Assembly (NCBI GenBank): GCA_963727955.1
Contig: CAVSII010000005.1
Span: 248,001-312,000 of the forward strand
Direction of reading: 5' to 3'
DNA from: Bog-756 sp963727955
GTDB lineage: Bacteria; Actinomycetota; Acidimicrobiia; Acidimicrobiales; RAAP-2
DNA: 64,000 nt
Positions 25,287-33,216 of the stretch are shown here, in pieces. How positions within the stretch are numbered: the stretch's first letter is position 1; every line of letters begins with the position of its first letter. The notes beneath the pieces were generated by a model, which was not told the origin of the DNA, searched no databases, and saw only the letters and a program-made list of their open reading frames with translations. The position numbers were made by a program, and so were the translations under genes.

Positions 25287-26299
25287 CTGGCGTCCGATTC
25301 CCGCTCTTGGTCCATGGGCCAGGACCCGGCCACCAGGGCCAGTGACTGAGCCCGGGCCTCGAAGGAGTGGGCCCGGGTGGAGATCATGATCTCGTCGGCG
25401 TCGGTCCGATGCTGGAGGGCGACCAGCCCGTCGTGGACGGTGGCCGGGTCGCCGATCAGGTGGGTGGCCGACACCGCGTCGACCACGGCCCGCTCCTCGT
25501 CGGTGAAGCGGTAGGCGGCGGCGTCCTCCGGGGTGGGCAGGGGCCCGAGCCGTCCGGTGCGCAGCTGCAGGGTGGACAGGGCCGACGGTCCCGCCAGCCA
25601 GGCGGCCTGCTCGGTGGAGGGGGCGCAGATGACCGAGGCGGCCACCATGACCCGGGGCCGATCCAGCAGCACCGACGGTCGGAAGGTCGAACGGTACTGG
25701 TCGAGGGCCTGGTCGAGCAGACCGGGTGCGAAGTGGTAGGCGAAGGAGAAGGGCAGTCCGAGGTGTCCGGCCAGTTGGGCGCTGAAGGTGGAGGAGCCGA
25801 GCAGCCAGATCTCCGGGAGGTAGCCCCGCCCGGGCACCGGAACCGGACGGGACACCGGTCCGTCGGCGTCCAGCATGTAGGTGATGAGCTCGATCACGTC
25901 CTCGGGGAAGGAGTCCGCTCCCTTGTCGGTGGACCGACGCAGGGCCCGGGCCGTGCGCGGGTCGGTGCCCGGGGCCCGGCCCAACCCGAGGTCGATGCGC
26001 CCGGGATGGAGGGCAACCAGTGTGGCGAACTGCTCGGCGATGACCAGGGGCGAATGATTGGGCAGCATCACACCACCGGCGCCGACCCGCAGAGTGGAGG
26101 TGGCGTCGGCCAGGTGGCCGATGAGGACGGCCGGTGCCGAACTGGCCACCGCCGGCATGGCGTGGTGCTCGGCCACCCACATCCGCCGATAGCCGAGCTC
26201 CTCGGCCACCCCGGCCAACCGGGTGGTGTCGGCCAGGGCGTCGGCCGGGGTCGATCCCCTGGTCACCGTGGCCAGGTCGAGAACGGACAACGACGTCAC
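25274..26299 (-). CDS. LLM-class flavin-dependent oxidoreductase
   Basis: The 341-residue protein starts MTSLSVLDLATVTRGSTPA. It shows YRRMWVAEHHAMPAVASSAP, RVGAGGVMLPNHSPLVIAEQ and RIDLGLGRAPGTD, the signature of the MsnO8-like group of luciferase-like monooxygenases. EIWLLGSSTFSAQLAGHLGL follows. FMN-dependent oxidation of an unknown substrate is expected. It is a cytoplasmic single-domain enzyme. Confidence 0.9.
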   Translation of the reverse strand: MTSLSVLDLATVTRGSTPADALADTTRLAGVAEELGYRRMWVAEHHAMPAVASSAPAVLIGHLADATSTLRVGAGGVMLPNHSPLVIAEQFATLVALHPGRIDLGLGRAPGTDPRTARALRRSTDKGADSFPEDVIELITYMLDADGPVSRPVPVPGRGYLPEIWLLGSSTFSAQLAGHLGLPFSFAYHFAPGLLDQALDQYRSTFRPSVLLDRPRVMVAASVICAPSTEQAAWLAGPSALSTLQLRTGRLGPLPTPEDAAAYRFTDEERAVVDAVSATHLIGDPATVHDGLVALQHRTDADEIMISTRAHSFEARAQSLALVAGSWPMDQERESDASPAA

Positions 26300-26356
26300 G
26301 GGTGGTGCAACACCGGTTGCCGGCCACCCCTTCCCGACGGGGAGCCCGGGAGGAGG

Positions 26357-27124
26357 TCAGAGGCCGGGACTGCTCTGCATGAGTCCGCCGTCGGCGAAGA
26401 TGGTGGTGGCCGTCAGGTAGCTGGCCCCGTCCCCGGCCAGGAAGGCCACGATGCTGCCGATCTCCTCGGGTTGGGCCAACCGTCCCAGGGGGATGGCGTT
26501 GTCGAGGATGGCCAGGGCTTTGGGGTCGGCCACGGTGGCCTTGTTGATGGGTGTGTCCACCGCCCCCGGCCCGACCCCCACCACCAGGATGTCGTGGGGT
26601 GCCAGCTCGACCCCGGCGGTGCGGGTCAACATGCGCATCCCGCCTTTGGACAGGCAGTAGGCGGTGTTACCCGGCATGGGCCAGTCCTCGTGCACCGAGG
26701 TCATGTTGATGATGCGCCCACCCTCGCCCTGGGCGATCATCTGCTTGGCGGCCAGCTGGGTGCCGAAGAAGGCGCTCTTGAGGTTGATGTCGAGAACCTT
26801 GGCGTACTCCTCTTCGGTGGTGTCCAGCACCGACGTGCGGGTCTCGACACCGGCGTTGTTGACCATGACGTCCAGCCGGCCGAAGTTGGTCACCGCCGCA
26901 TCGATCAGGGTCTTGAGCTCGTCCACCTTGCTCACATCGGCCTTCACCCCCACCACCTTGTCGCCCAGGGCCCGCACCTGCTGCTCGACCTCCTGCTCGG
27001 CCGCCTCGTTGCTGATGTAGTCGACGACGATGTCGGCCCCGGCGCCGGCCAGGGCCAGGACCACCGCCTTGCCGATGCCGGTGTTGCCGCCGGTCACGAT
27101 GGCCACTTTGCCTTTCAGAGTCAT
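26357..27124 (-). CDS. Short-chain dehydrogenase/reductase (glucose 1-dehydrogenase-like)
   Basis: The 255-residue classical SDR has the cofactor motif TGGNTGIGKA, then NNAGVE, the catalytic Ser in INMTSVHED, and YxxxK as YCLSK. PGAVDTPINK follows, and the end is ADGGLMQSSPGL. The EEIGSIVAFL block is typical of glucose 1-dehydrogenase and 3-oxoacyl-ACP-reductase-like SDRs. The preferred cofactor is not certain. It lies 57 bases downstream of the oxidoreductase start and is read in the same direction. Confidence 0.9.
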   Translation of the reverse strand: MTLKGKVAIVTGGNTGIGKAVVLALAGAGADIVVDYISNEAAEQEVEQQVRALGDKVVGVKADVSKVDELKTLIDAAVTNFGRLDVMVNNAGVETRTSVLDTTEEEYAKVLDINLKSAFFGTQLAAKQMIAQGEGGRIINMTSVHEDWPMPGNTAYCLSKGGMRMLTRTAGVELAPHDILVVGVGPGAVDTPINKATVADPKALAILDNAIPLGRLAQPEEIGSIVAFLAGDGASYLTATTIFADGGLMQSSPGL

Positions 27125-27234
27125 GGCGCTCCTGTCGGGCGGATGCGGAGGTGGGGGTCGACCGGCTTCCGCCCTCGGAGCCGGCGCCGGTGGCGATCCT
27201 ATGTGGGGCCCGACAGGGTGGCATCATCGGCGCC

Positions 27235-27867
27235 GTGACCGCACGGGTAGTCGACGAGGCCCTGGCCATCCTGGTGACCAAGGACCCGGTTCTGGCCGGG
27301 CTGGTCGATGTGCACGGGCCGGCCCCCTACCGACGCCCGGTGCGGGCCTCCGACCGTTTTGCCGCCCTGACCGAGATCATCATCTTCCAGCAGCTGGCCG
27401 GAAAGGCGGCGGCTTCCATTCACGGTCGCCTGGTCAGCGCCTTGGGGAGCGAGGTCACCCCCGAAAGCGTGCTGGCCGTCGACCCCGGCGTGCTGGCCCA
27501 GTGCGGGCTGAGCGGGGCCAAGGCCGCCTCCATCCGCGACCTGGCCGAAAAGGTGGTGTCCGGTCAGATCGCTCTCGACCGGATCGGACGGCTCGCCGAC
27601 GAGGCGGTGGCCGACCATCTGTGCCAGGTGCGCGGCATCGGCCCGTGGACGGCCGACATGTTCCTACTCGGCACCCTGGGTCGCCTCGACGTGTGGCCTA
27701 CCGGCGACTACGGGGTGCGGGCCGGGTTCGCCCGGGCCTGGAGCCTGCCCGAGGTGCCTACGCCCAAGGAGTTGGCCCTGCTCGGCGAACCCTTCCGGCC
27801 CTACCGGTCGTTGGTGGCCTGGTACTGCTGGCGGGCGGCCGACGTCCGCACCGCCTCGACGGTGTGA
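27235..27867 (+). CDS. AlkA-type DNA-3-methyladenine glycosylase
   Basis: I choose the GTG at 27235 (VTARVVDEALAILVTKDPVL); the frame is open upstream to 27151. The 210-residue product has FQQLAGKAAASIHGR. A helix-hairpin-helix reads VRGIGPWTADMFLLG, and the catalytic Asp158 is in WPTGDYGVR. It removes alkylated purines in base excision repair. It lacks the N-terminal AlkA domain and is the short, HhH-only form. It is divergent from the SDR gene. Confidence 0.88.
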   Translation: MTARVVDEALAILVTKDPVLAGLVDVHGPAPYRRPVRASDRFAALTEIIIFQQLAGKAAASIHGRLVSALGSEVTPESVLAVDPGVLAQCGLSGAKAASIRDLAEKVVSGQIALDRIGRLADEAVADHLCQVRGIGPWTADMFLLGTLGRLDVWPTGDYGVRAGFARAWSLPEVPTPKELALLGEPFRPYRSLVAWYCWRAADVRTASTV

Positions 27868-27901
27868 GCGCCCGCCGGCAGAGACACCTTCTCCCTGCCT
27901 C

Positions 27902-29383
27902 TCACTCCTGTCCCTCCCTCGTCCGCCAACCTCTCTCGAAGGGCAGTCGCCAGGCGTTGGGGGCGATCAGGTCGCCGATGCTGGCCGGTCCCCACGATCC
28001 CGGTGGGTAGAGCTCGACGTCGGGCGGGTTCTCGAGGAGGGGTGTGGACAGCTCCCACAGCCGTTCGATGTCCTCCGCCGACGTGAACAGGGTCTGGTCG
28101 CCGACGATGGCGTCGTGGATGAGACGCTCGTAGGCCTCGAGGACGTCGGTCTCGTGCCCGGTCTCGTGCAGGGCGAACTGGAGGCTCAGCTTGTCCAGCT
28201 GCATCCCCGGTCCGGGGCGCTTCCCGTAGAAGGAGAGCGAGAGCTTGGACGCTTCGGCCAGATCGAAGGTCAGGTGGTCCGGACCGTGGGCTCCGATGCC
28301 CGAGCCGACGGGGAACATGCTCTTGGGTGGCTCGCGGAAGGCGATGGAGATGATGCGGGCTCCCTGGGCCATGTTCTTGCCGGTACGCAGATAGAAGGGC
28401 ACCCCCGCCCACCGCCAGTTGTCGATCTCGCACTTGAGGGCGATGAACGTTTCGGTCTGGCTGTCGTCGGCGGTGCCGGGGATGTCCCGGTATCCCTCGT
28501 ACTGGCCCCGGACCACCTGGCTGACGTCGAGGGGCAGCATTGACCGGAACACCTTGTTCTTCTCCTCGTTGATGGCCCGGGGTTCGAGCGAGGTGGGCGG
28601 CTCCATGGCCATGATGGCCAGAACCTGGAAGAGGTGGGTCACCACCATGTCGCGGAAAGCCCCGGTGGCCTCGTAGAAGGCGGCCCGCCTATCGACCGAC
28701 AGGGTTTCGGGCACGTCGATCTGGACGTGATCGATGTGGCCGCGGTTCCAGATGGGCTCGAACAGCCCGTTGGCGAAACGGAAGGCCAGGATGTTCTGGG
28801 CCGCCTCCTTCCCCAGGAAATGGTCGATCCGATAGACCTGGTCGGGGGTGAAGACGCTGTGCACGGCCTCGTTGAGCACCTTGGCCGACCGCAGGTCCGT
28901 CCCGAACGGCTTCTCCATGATGATCCTCGAACGATCGACCAGCTCGGCCTCGCCGAGGGTCCGGACCACGGTGCCGGCGGCGGCCGGCGGGATGCTCAGG
29001 TAGTGGAGCCGGCGACAGTCGCCCCCCAGGATCTCCTCCAGGTCGCCCACCAGCCGGGCCAGGCTGTCGGGCCCGTGGGCCTGGGGGACGTAGTGGAGCC
29101 GGTTCTTGAAAGTCGACCAGTGGGCGTCGACCACGTCGTGCCGGGCGAACTGGCCACAGGCGTCGAGGGCGAACTGGCAGAAGGCCTCGTCATCGAGGTC
29201 CTCCAGGGAGGTGCCGACGATGGCGCACTCGGGCAGAAGCCCGGCGTGGGAGAGCCGAAGCAGTCCGGGCAACAGCTTCCGGCGGGCCAGATCGCCGGTG
29301 GCCCCGACCAGGACGATGACGTGAGGGCGCGCCGGCCACCCCGGGGTCGTCGACGGTGTCCTCCGGATCCCAGGACAGGTCAA
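27902..29383 (-). CDS. zwf: Glucose-6-phosphate dehydrogenase
   Basis: The product is about 493 residues, with the NADP-binding GATGDLARRKLLPGLL near residue 30. EKPFGTD and the catalytic His in YRIDHFLGKEAAQN follow, along with FRTGK-like YLRTGKNMA. It oxidises glucose 6-phosphate to the lactone, the entry to the oxidative pentose phosphate pathway. The N-terminus is uncertain. The ATG at 29383 is in frame, but an overlapping frame from 29408 (MSSAVDSPLDLSWDPEDTVD) looks more like a natural leader. One base near 29345 would join them. It is usually co-encoded with opcA or gnd, which are not seen here. Confidence 0.9.
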   Translation of the reverse strand: MTCPGIRRTPSTTPGWPARPHVIVLVGATGDLARRKLLPGLLRLSHAGLLPECAIVGTSLEDLDDEAFCQFALDACGQFARHDVVDAHWSTFKNRLHYVPQAHGPDSLARLVGDLEEILGGDCRRLHYLSIPPAAAGTVVRTLGEAELVDRSRIIMEKPFGTDLRSAKVLNEAVHSVFTPDQVYRIDHFLGKEAAQNILAFRFANGLFEPIWNRGHIDHVQIDVPETLSVDRRAAFYEATGAFRDMVVTHLFQVLAIMAMEPPTSLEPRAINEEKNKVFRSMLPLDVSQVVRGQYEGYRDIPGTADDSQTETFIALKCEIDNWRWAGVPFYLRTGKNMAQGARIISIAFREPPKSMFPVGSGIGAHGPDHLTFDLAEASKLSLSFYGKRPGPGMQLDKLSLQFALHETGHETDVLEAYERLIHDAIVGDQTLFTSAEDIERLWELSTPLLENPPDVELYPPGSWGPASIGDLIAPNAWRLPFERGWRTREGQE

Positions 29384-29508
29384 GGGGGGAGTCCACGGCT
29401 GAGCTCATCGGTGTTCCACGGGTTCTGCCCTCCTCAACCGAGGCTCACGGTATGCCGCCAGTGTTTCGATTCCGTGTCAGGGGTGCGAGGCCTGTGTGAA
29501 CGGCGGTG

Positions 29509-30165
29509 TCAGGCCACAGGCAGGTGCTGGGAGATCATCTGCGAGACTTCCTGTACGGAGGGGGAGTCCATGACACCGGGGGCCTGCACCCGGCCCTTGA
29601 CCAAACGGGGCCAGGCCACATAGACGTCACTGATCTCGACGGCCGAGGCGAAACCCCATTCGGCCCGGGTCAGGCAGAGAACAGGGTGGACCGGTACCTC
29701 GGCCCCCCAGGTGGTGGTGTCCAGAGCGGCACGCACCACGTTGGCCAGGTCGCACATGTTGTCGACCGCCGGGGTGCAGTTCCGCCGGCCGACGTGCAGT
29801 TCCTGCGGGCCGAGATCCCAGACCGGACCGGTCCGTTTGACGTGGACCAGACCCCTGTAGTGCTTGGCGTCGATGACGAAGACGCCGCCCGAGGAGACGG
29901 CGATCCGCTTGATGGAGGACTGGGTGCCGGGCACCCGTCGGTCGTTGAGGACGACCACGCCCTCGCCTTCGATGAGGAGCCGGGTTCGGGTCCGACGGTC
30001 ACCCTCGGCCCTCTTGATCCATTTGCGTGAGGTGAAGCCGCCCCCACCGCCTTGGGCTGCCGGCCCGGGAGCGGCCGATGTGACCTCGGCCCCCTGGGAC
30101 GCCCCCCCGGTCGTTGCCGGCTGGGCGAACTCGGCTGGCTCAGGCACGGGGGGCATTGAGGACAT
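29509..30165 (-). CDS. NERD (nuclease-related) domain protein
   Basis: The 218-residue protein has a Gly/Ala-rich N-terminal 45 residues, then a NERD-like domain. This contains the core GGVFVIDAKHYRGLVHVKR, followed by LCLTRAEWGF and a final helix. The D-x-K pattern resembles the nuclease active site of restriction-like folds, so DNA cleavage is possible but not shown. No signal peptide or membrane segment is seen. It is divergent from the CBS gene, with about 270 bases between them. Confidence 0.75.
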   Translation of the reverse strand: MSSMPPVPEPAEFAQPATTGGASQGAEVTSAAPGPAAQGGGGGFTSRKWIKRAEGDRRTRTRLLIEGEGVVVLNDRRVPGTQSSIKRIAVSSGGVFVIDAKHYRGLVHVKRTGPVWDLGPQELHVGRRNCTPAVDNMCDLANVVRAALDTTTWGAEVPVHPVLCLTRAEWGFASAVEISDVYVAWPRLVKGRVQAPGVMDSPSVQEVSQMISQHLPVA

Positions 30166-30436
30166 CGTAGAAGAGGGGACTGTTCAGACCTGGTATTACG
30201 CGGCGCAGGGTCGCCGGCCTGGGCCTGGCCGTCGGTTTGCGGTCAACTTCATTGCAACTTGGGGCCTGCGGTTCCGTTCCGGACGGGTCGGCGCGAAGAT
30301 GTGGGCGGGGCCGTGGGTCTATCCCGGGAGATGGGTATAACCCGGGGGAAGGGAAAATTTCCCAGGTGGGGACAACAGTTGGGTGGGTGGATCCGTAGGA
30401 ACGGGGTGGGGGAGAACAGTAGGGAAGGGGAATTTC

Positions 30437-30868
30437 ATGCTTGTTGCAGACCTGCTCGAGGGCAAAGGGTTCGCCGTGGCTACCATCGGTGCCGATGCCG
30501 CCGTGGGCGATGTAGTCGCTGACCTGGTGCGTCACCGGATCGGCGCCCTGGTCGTATCGCCGGACGGGCTCCAGATTCAAGGAATCGTGTCGGAGCGCGA
30601 CATCGTCCAACGGCTGTCCGAGCTCCGCCTCGGGCTCCTCGACGAGACGGTGGCGTCGATCATGTCCACCGACGTCCAGGTGTGCACGCCCACCGACGAC
30701 GTCGAGTCCATCATGAACCTCATGACCGAACAGCGGATCCGCCACGTTCCCGTGGTCGAGGGCGGCCTTCTGTGCGGCATCATCAGCATCGGCGACGTGG
30801 TCAAGAGCCGCATGGGCGAGCTGGAGAAGGACCGCAACGAACTGATGGAGTACATCAGCGCCCGCTGA
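30437..30868 (+). CDS. CBS-domain protein
   Basis: The ATG at 30437 follows GAAGGGGAA. The 143-residue product has two CBS domains. The first (about 8-65) contains HRIGALVVSPDG and GIVSERDIVQ. The second (about 75-130) contains MSTDVQVCTPTDD, RIRHVPVVEGG and IISIGDVV. Paired CBS domains bind adenine nucleotides. Stand-alone proteins of this type regulate other enzymes; the partner here is not known. CbiX lies downstream in the same direction. Confidence 0.88.
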   Translation: MLVADLLEGKGFAVATIGADAAVGDVVADLVRHRIGALVVSPDGLQIQGIVSERDIVQRLSELRLGLLDETVASIMSTDVQVCTPTDDVESIMNLMTEQRIRHVPVVEGGLLCGIISIGDVVKSRMGELEKDRNELMEYISAR

Positions 30869-30957
30869 GATGCCGCCCCGGTAACCTCGGGCCGTGACCG
30901 ACGGCCCATGGCATCGACTCGCTGCTCGAGGCCATCGACGGGCTGGGCATCGATGCC

Positions 30958-31383
30958 GTGGGGCTGGTGGTGGTCGACCACGGCTCGAAGCGCCCGGAGG
31001 CCAACCGCGGCCACGAGGAGTTCGTGCGGGCCTGGCCGGGATGGGAAGGCGTCCGCACCGTGCAGCCGGCCCACATGGAGCTGGCCGAGCCCTCCCTGGC
31101 CACCGCCTTCGACGCCTGCGTGGCGGCCGGGGCTACCACCGTGGTGATCGCCCCCTACTTCCTCGGCCCCGGACGGCACTGGGACAGCGACATCCCGTCC
31201 CTGGCCGCGGCGGCGGCCACCCGCCATCCGGGGGTCCGCTATCTGGTGGCCGCCCCGCTCGGCCCCCATCCCCTGTTGGCCGACATCGTGGAGGAGCGGG
31301 CCGCCCGGTGCCTGGCCCATGCGGCCGGCGGCGGTCCGGGGTGCGAAATGTGCGGGAGCGACGGCGGTTGCCGGATGGGCTGA
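30958..31383 (+). CDS. Sirohydrochlorin cobalto/ferrochelatase-like protein (CbiX)
   Basis: The product shows LVVVDHGSKRPEANRGHEE, where the HGS His binds the metal. It continues with PAHMELAEPSLATAFD and TVVIAPYFLGPGRHWDSDI with a second His, and a Cys-rich end (CEMCGSDGGCRMG). It would insert Co or Fe into sirohydrochlorin for cobalamin or siroheme. The start is uncertain: the in-frame GTG at 30958 gives 141 residues but cuts off a natural-looking leader (HGIDSLLEAIDGLGIDAV). That leader would need a frameshift after a GTG at 30894. The Cys-rich tail may carry a metal or Fe-S site. Confidence 0.8.
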   Translation: MGLVVVDHGSKRPEANRGHEEFVRAWPGWEGVRTVQPAHMELAEPSLATAFDACVAAGATTVVIAPYFLGPGRHWDSDIPSLAAAAATRHPGVRYLVAAPLGPHPLLADIVEERAARCLAHAAGGGPGCEMCGSDGGCRMG

Positions 31384-31393
31384 GCCGGTCGGC

Positions 31394-32464
31394 TCAGGAA
31401 CACCGGTCGCCCAGCCAGGGGCGCTCCCCGTCCAGGGAGTAGAGGGCCACGGCCACTGCGTCCTGCTGGGCCTGGGAGGCCTGGTTGGGGCGGACGCCGA
31501 CCAGCTGGGGAAGGCCGGCCGCCGCCGCCGCCATGTTCCACGTCGACTGGCTGAACTGGAAGGCACCCATGTAGAGGCCGTTGGGCGAGACGGCGCCGTA
31601 GTCGCCCCCCGATTCGGCCTGCACCACGCACTGGAGGAAGGGGTTGAGGGAGGGGTCGGCGTTGGTGGTGGCCGGGTCAGCGGGCGAGGCGGCGGAGACG
31701 GCGGACACAGTCGGGGCGGCCGAGCTCACGGCGGCACTGGGGGCGGGAGCCTGTTGGGCGGCGGCCGCGGCCTGCGCGGCCCTGACCGCCGCCGCCGCTG
31801 CTGCAGCCTGGGCGGCGGCCTGCTGGGCCACGGCCGTAGCCAGTTGGCCGGTCACCTGGGCCTGCAACTGCTCGAGTTGCTGCTGGGTGCTGTCGGCATG
31901 GCTGAGGGCGGCCGAGGCGCTGCGCTGATCGGCCAGGTCTGCCGACTGCTGTTGCTGCAGGATGGCCTGGTCGGTACGAAGGGTGCCCTGGGCCGAGCGG
32001 AGCCCGTCCACCGCCTCGGTGATCGACCCGGCGGCCACGTCGGAATACTCGCTGGCCTCTTGCACCTGCTCCTCGTTGCCGGAAAACAGGGGTGCCTCGG
32101 CGTCCGACGTGCCCGACCCGTAGTCCATGTACGAGCGGATGGCCTGCCGGCGCACGTCGGCCGTGCGGGCCGCGATCAGACCCTGGTCCTGGGAGATCTG
32201 CTGGTCGACCTGGGCTACCGAAGCGGCGTCGGAAGCCACCTTGGCCGAGGCGATCGAGTACTGCTGCTGGTAGGCCCCCACTTGCAGTTGTTGTTGGACC
32301 AGTTCCTGGGAGACGGTGGTGGCCTGGGCCTTCAAGCTGGCGATGGGGTCGGCCCGAGCCGGTGCGGGCGCAGTGATGACCCACAAGGAGGCCGAAGCGA
32401 GGAGAGCCGAGAGGAACACCGCCATGGCCACGGGCCAACGGTGCGCTGCGTTTGACTCCGCCAT
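31394..32464 (-). CDS. Secreted coiled-coil protein with Rpf-like transglycosylase domain
   Basis: The 356-residue protein has a signal peptide (about 1-37, ending PARA) and a long Gln/Ala-rich coiled coil (about 40-220). An Ala-rich linker leads to a C-terminal resuscitation-promoting-factor-type transglycosylase (about 275-356). This domain has the catalytic Glu in VVQAESGGDYGAVSPNG, followed by GAFQFSQSTWNMAA. It cleaves the glycan strand of peptidoglycan outside the cell. The coiled coil resembles the FtsEX-regulated PcsB/RipC N-terminus, so it may be controlled from the membrane; this is inference. The ATG at 32464 is likely, but the ribosome-binding site is weak. Confidence 0.85.
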   Translation of the reverse strand: MAESNAAHRWPVAMAVFLSALLASASLWVITAPAPARADPIASLKAQATTVSQELVQQQLQVGAYQQQYSIASAKVASDAASVAQVDQQISQDQGLIAARTADVRRQAIRSYMDYGSGTSDAEAPLFSGNEEQVQEASEYSDVAAGSITEAVDGLRSAQGTLRTDQAILQQQQSADLADQRSASAALSHADSTQQQLEQLQAQVTGQLATAVAQQAAAQAAAAAAAVRAAQAAAAAQQAPAPSAAVSSAAPTVSAVSAASPADPATTNADPSLNPFLQCVVQAESGGDYGAVSPNGLYMGAFQFSQSTWNMAAAAAGLPQLVGVRPNQASQAQQDAVAVALYSLDGERPWLGDRCS

Positions 32465-32610
32465 CGGTGAGAACCGGGCGCGAAACACAATGGGATAAGA
32501 AATTAGCCGCCCGCCTCCTTCGGGAGCAAACCCACGGGTTGGCCGGTGTGGGTCCTGCAAGGGGGAAAGTGCTGGTCAGAGCGCTCAGGGCGGCCTATTC
32601 CCAGCGGCCG

Positions 32611-32832
32611 CTAGGGGATGGCTCCCTCGCCCTTGGTGGCTGCCCCGATCCTGTTCATCTCCTGCTCGTGGGCGGCCGCCTGGGCCCGGGCCTCGTCACC
32701 CAGCGCCACAAATTCCTCGTCGGCGGCGGCCTCCTCGGCCCCGTCGGGGTCGCGGTCGGCCACGTGGGCCGCGTCCGCTTCGGCCCGCTCGGCGTCCACT
32801 GTCGACTGGTCCGGCTCGATTCGTTCTTCCAT
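32611..32832 (-). CDS. Small acidic protein (73 aa)
   Basis: The ATG at 32832 has AAGGAG seven bases upstream, a strong signal. The product is 73 residues, very rich in Glu, Asp and Ala (for example EERIEPDQSTVDAERAEADA). It has no Cys and no hydrophobic segment, so it is probably helical or disordered. I do not recognise the family. It lies upstream of the transglycosylase gene in the same direction, with about 150 bases between them. Confidence 0.65.
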   Translation of the reverse strand: MEERIEPDQSTVDAERAEADAAHVADRDPDGAEEAAADEEFVALGDEARAQAAAHEQEMNRIGAATKGEGAIP

Positions 32833-33216
32833 GCGCGTCTCCTTCCTCGTCGTCGGGCTACTCGTCGGCCCGTCCCGTCGACCCGCCTCTGGGCCCACTA
32901 AGCGACAGGCCCGTCGCCGATACATCCAGCGCGGTTGTGCCCTACCCGACGGGCCGACCACCTAATCGTTCCTCCGGTCGGCCGCCAACGCAACCCCGGG
33001 TCGGCCCTCCACCTCGGCTGTGCGACCGGGCCGGGAAATGATGATGCGAATGGGTGTCGCCCGGGCCATCCGGTACCGGCGATCGGCAGCGCCAAAGGTC
33101 CGCGTCCCGGGGTTATCGCTGTGCCATGCTGCGCCGACAGGGCCTGGCTGGCGGAGGGACGCCCTGTGCCGGGCGGACATCCCCCGGGACGGAAATCCTT
33201 TCGAAAGGGAGCGCAC

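Noticed and set aside
25367..27238. Long plus-strand frame (over 600 codons) opposite a luciferase-like gene and an SDR
   Set aside because: Antisense of two genes with clear family motifs; composition is Gly/Val/Arg/His-rich and non-protein-like.
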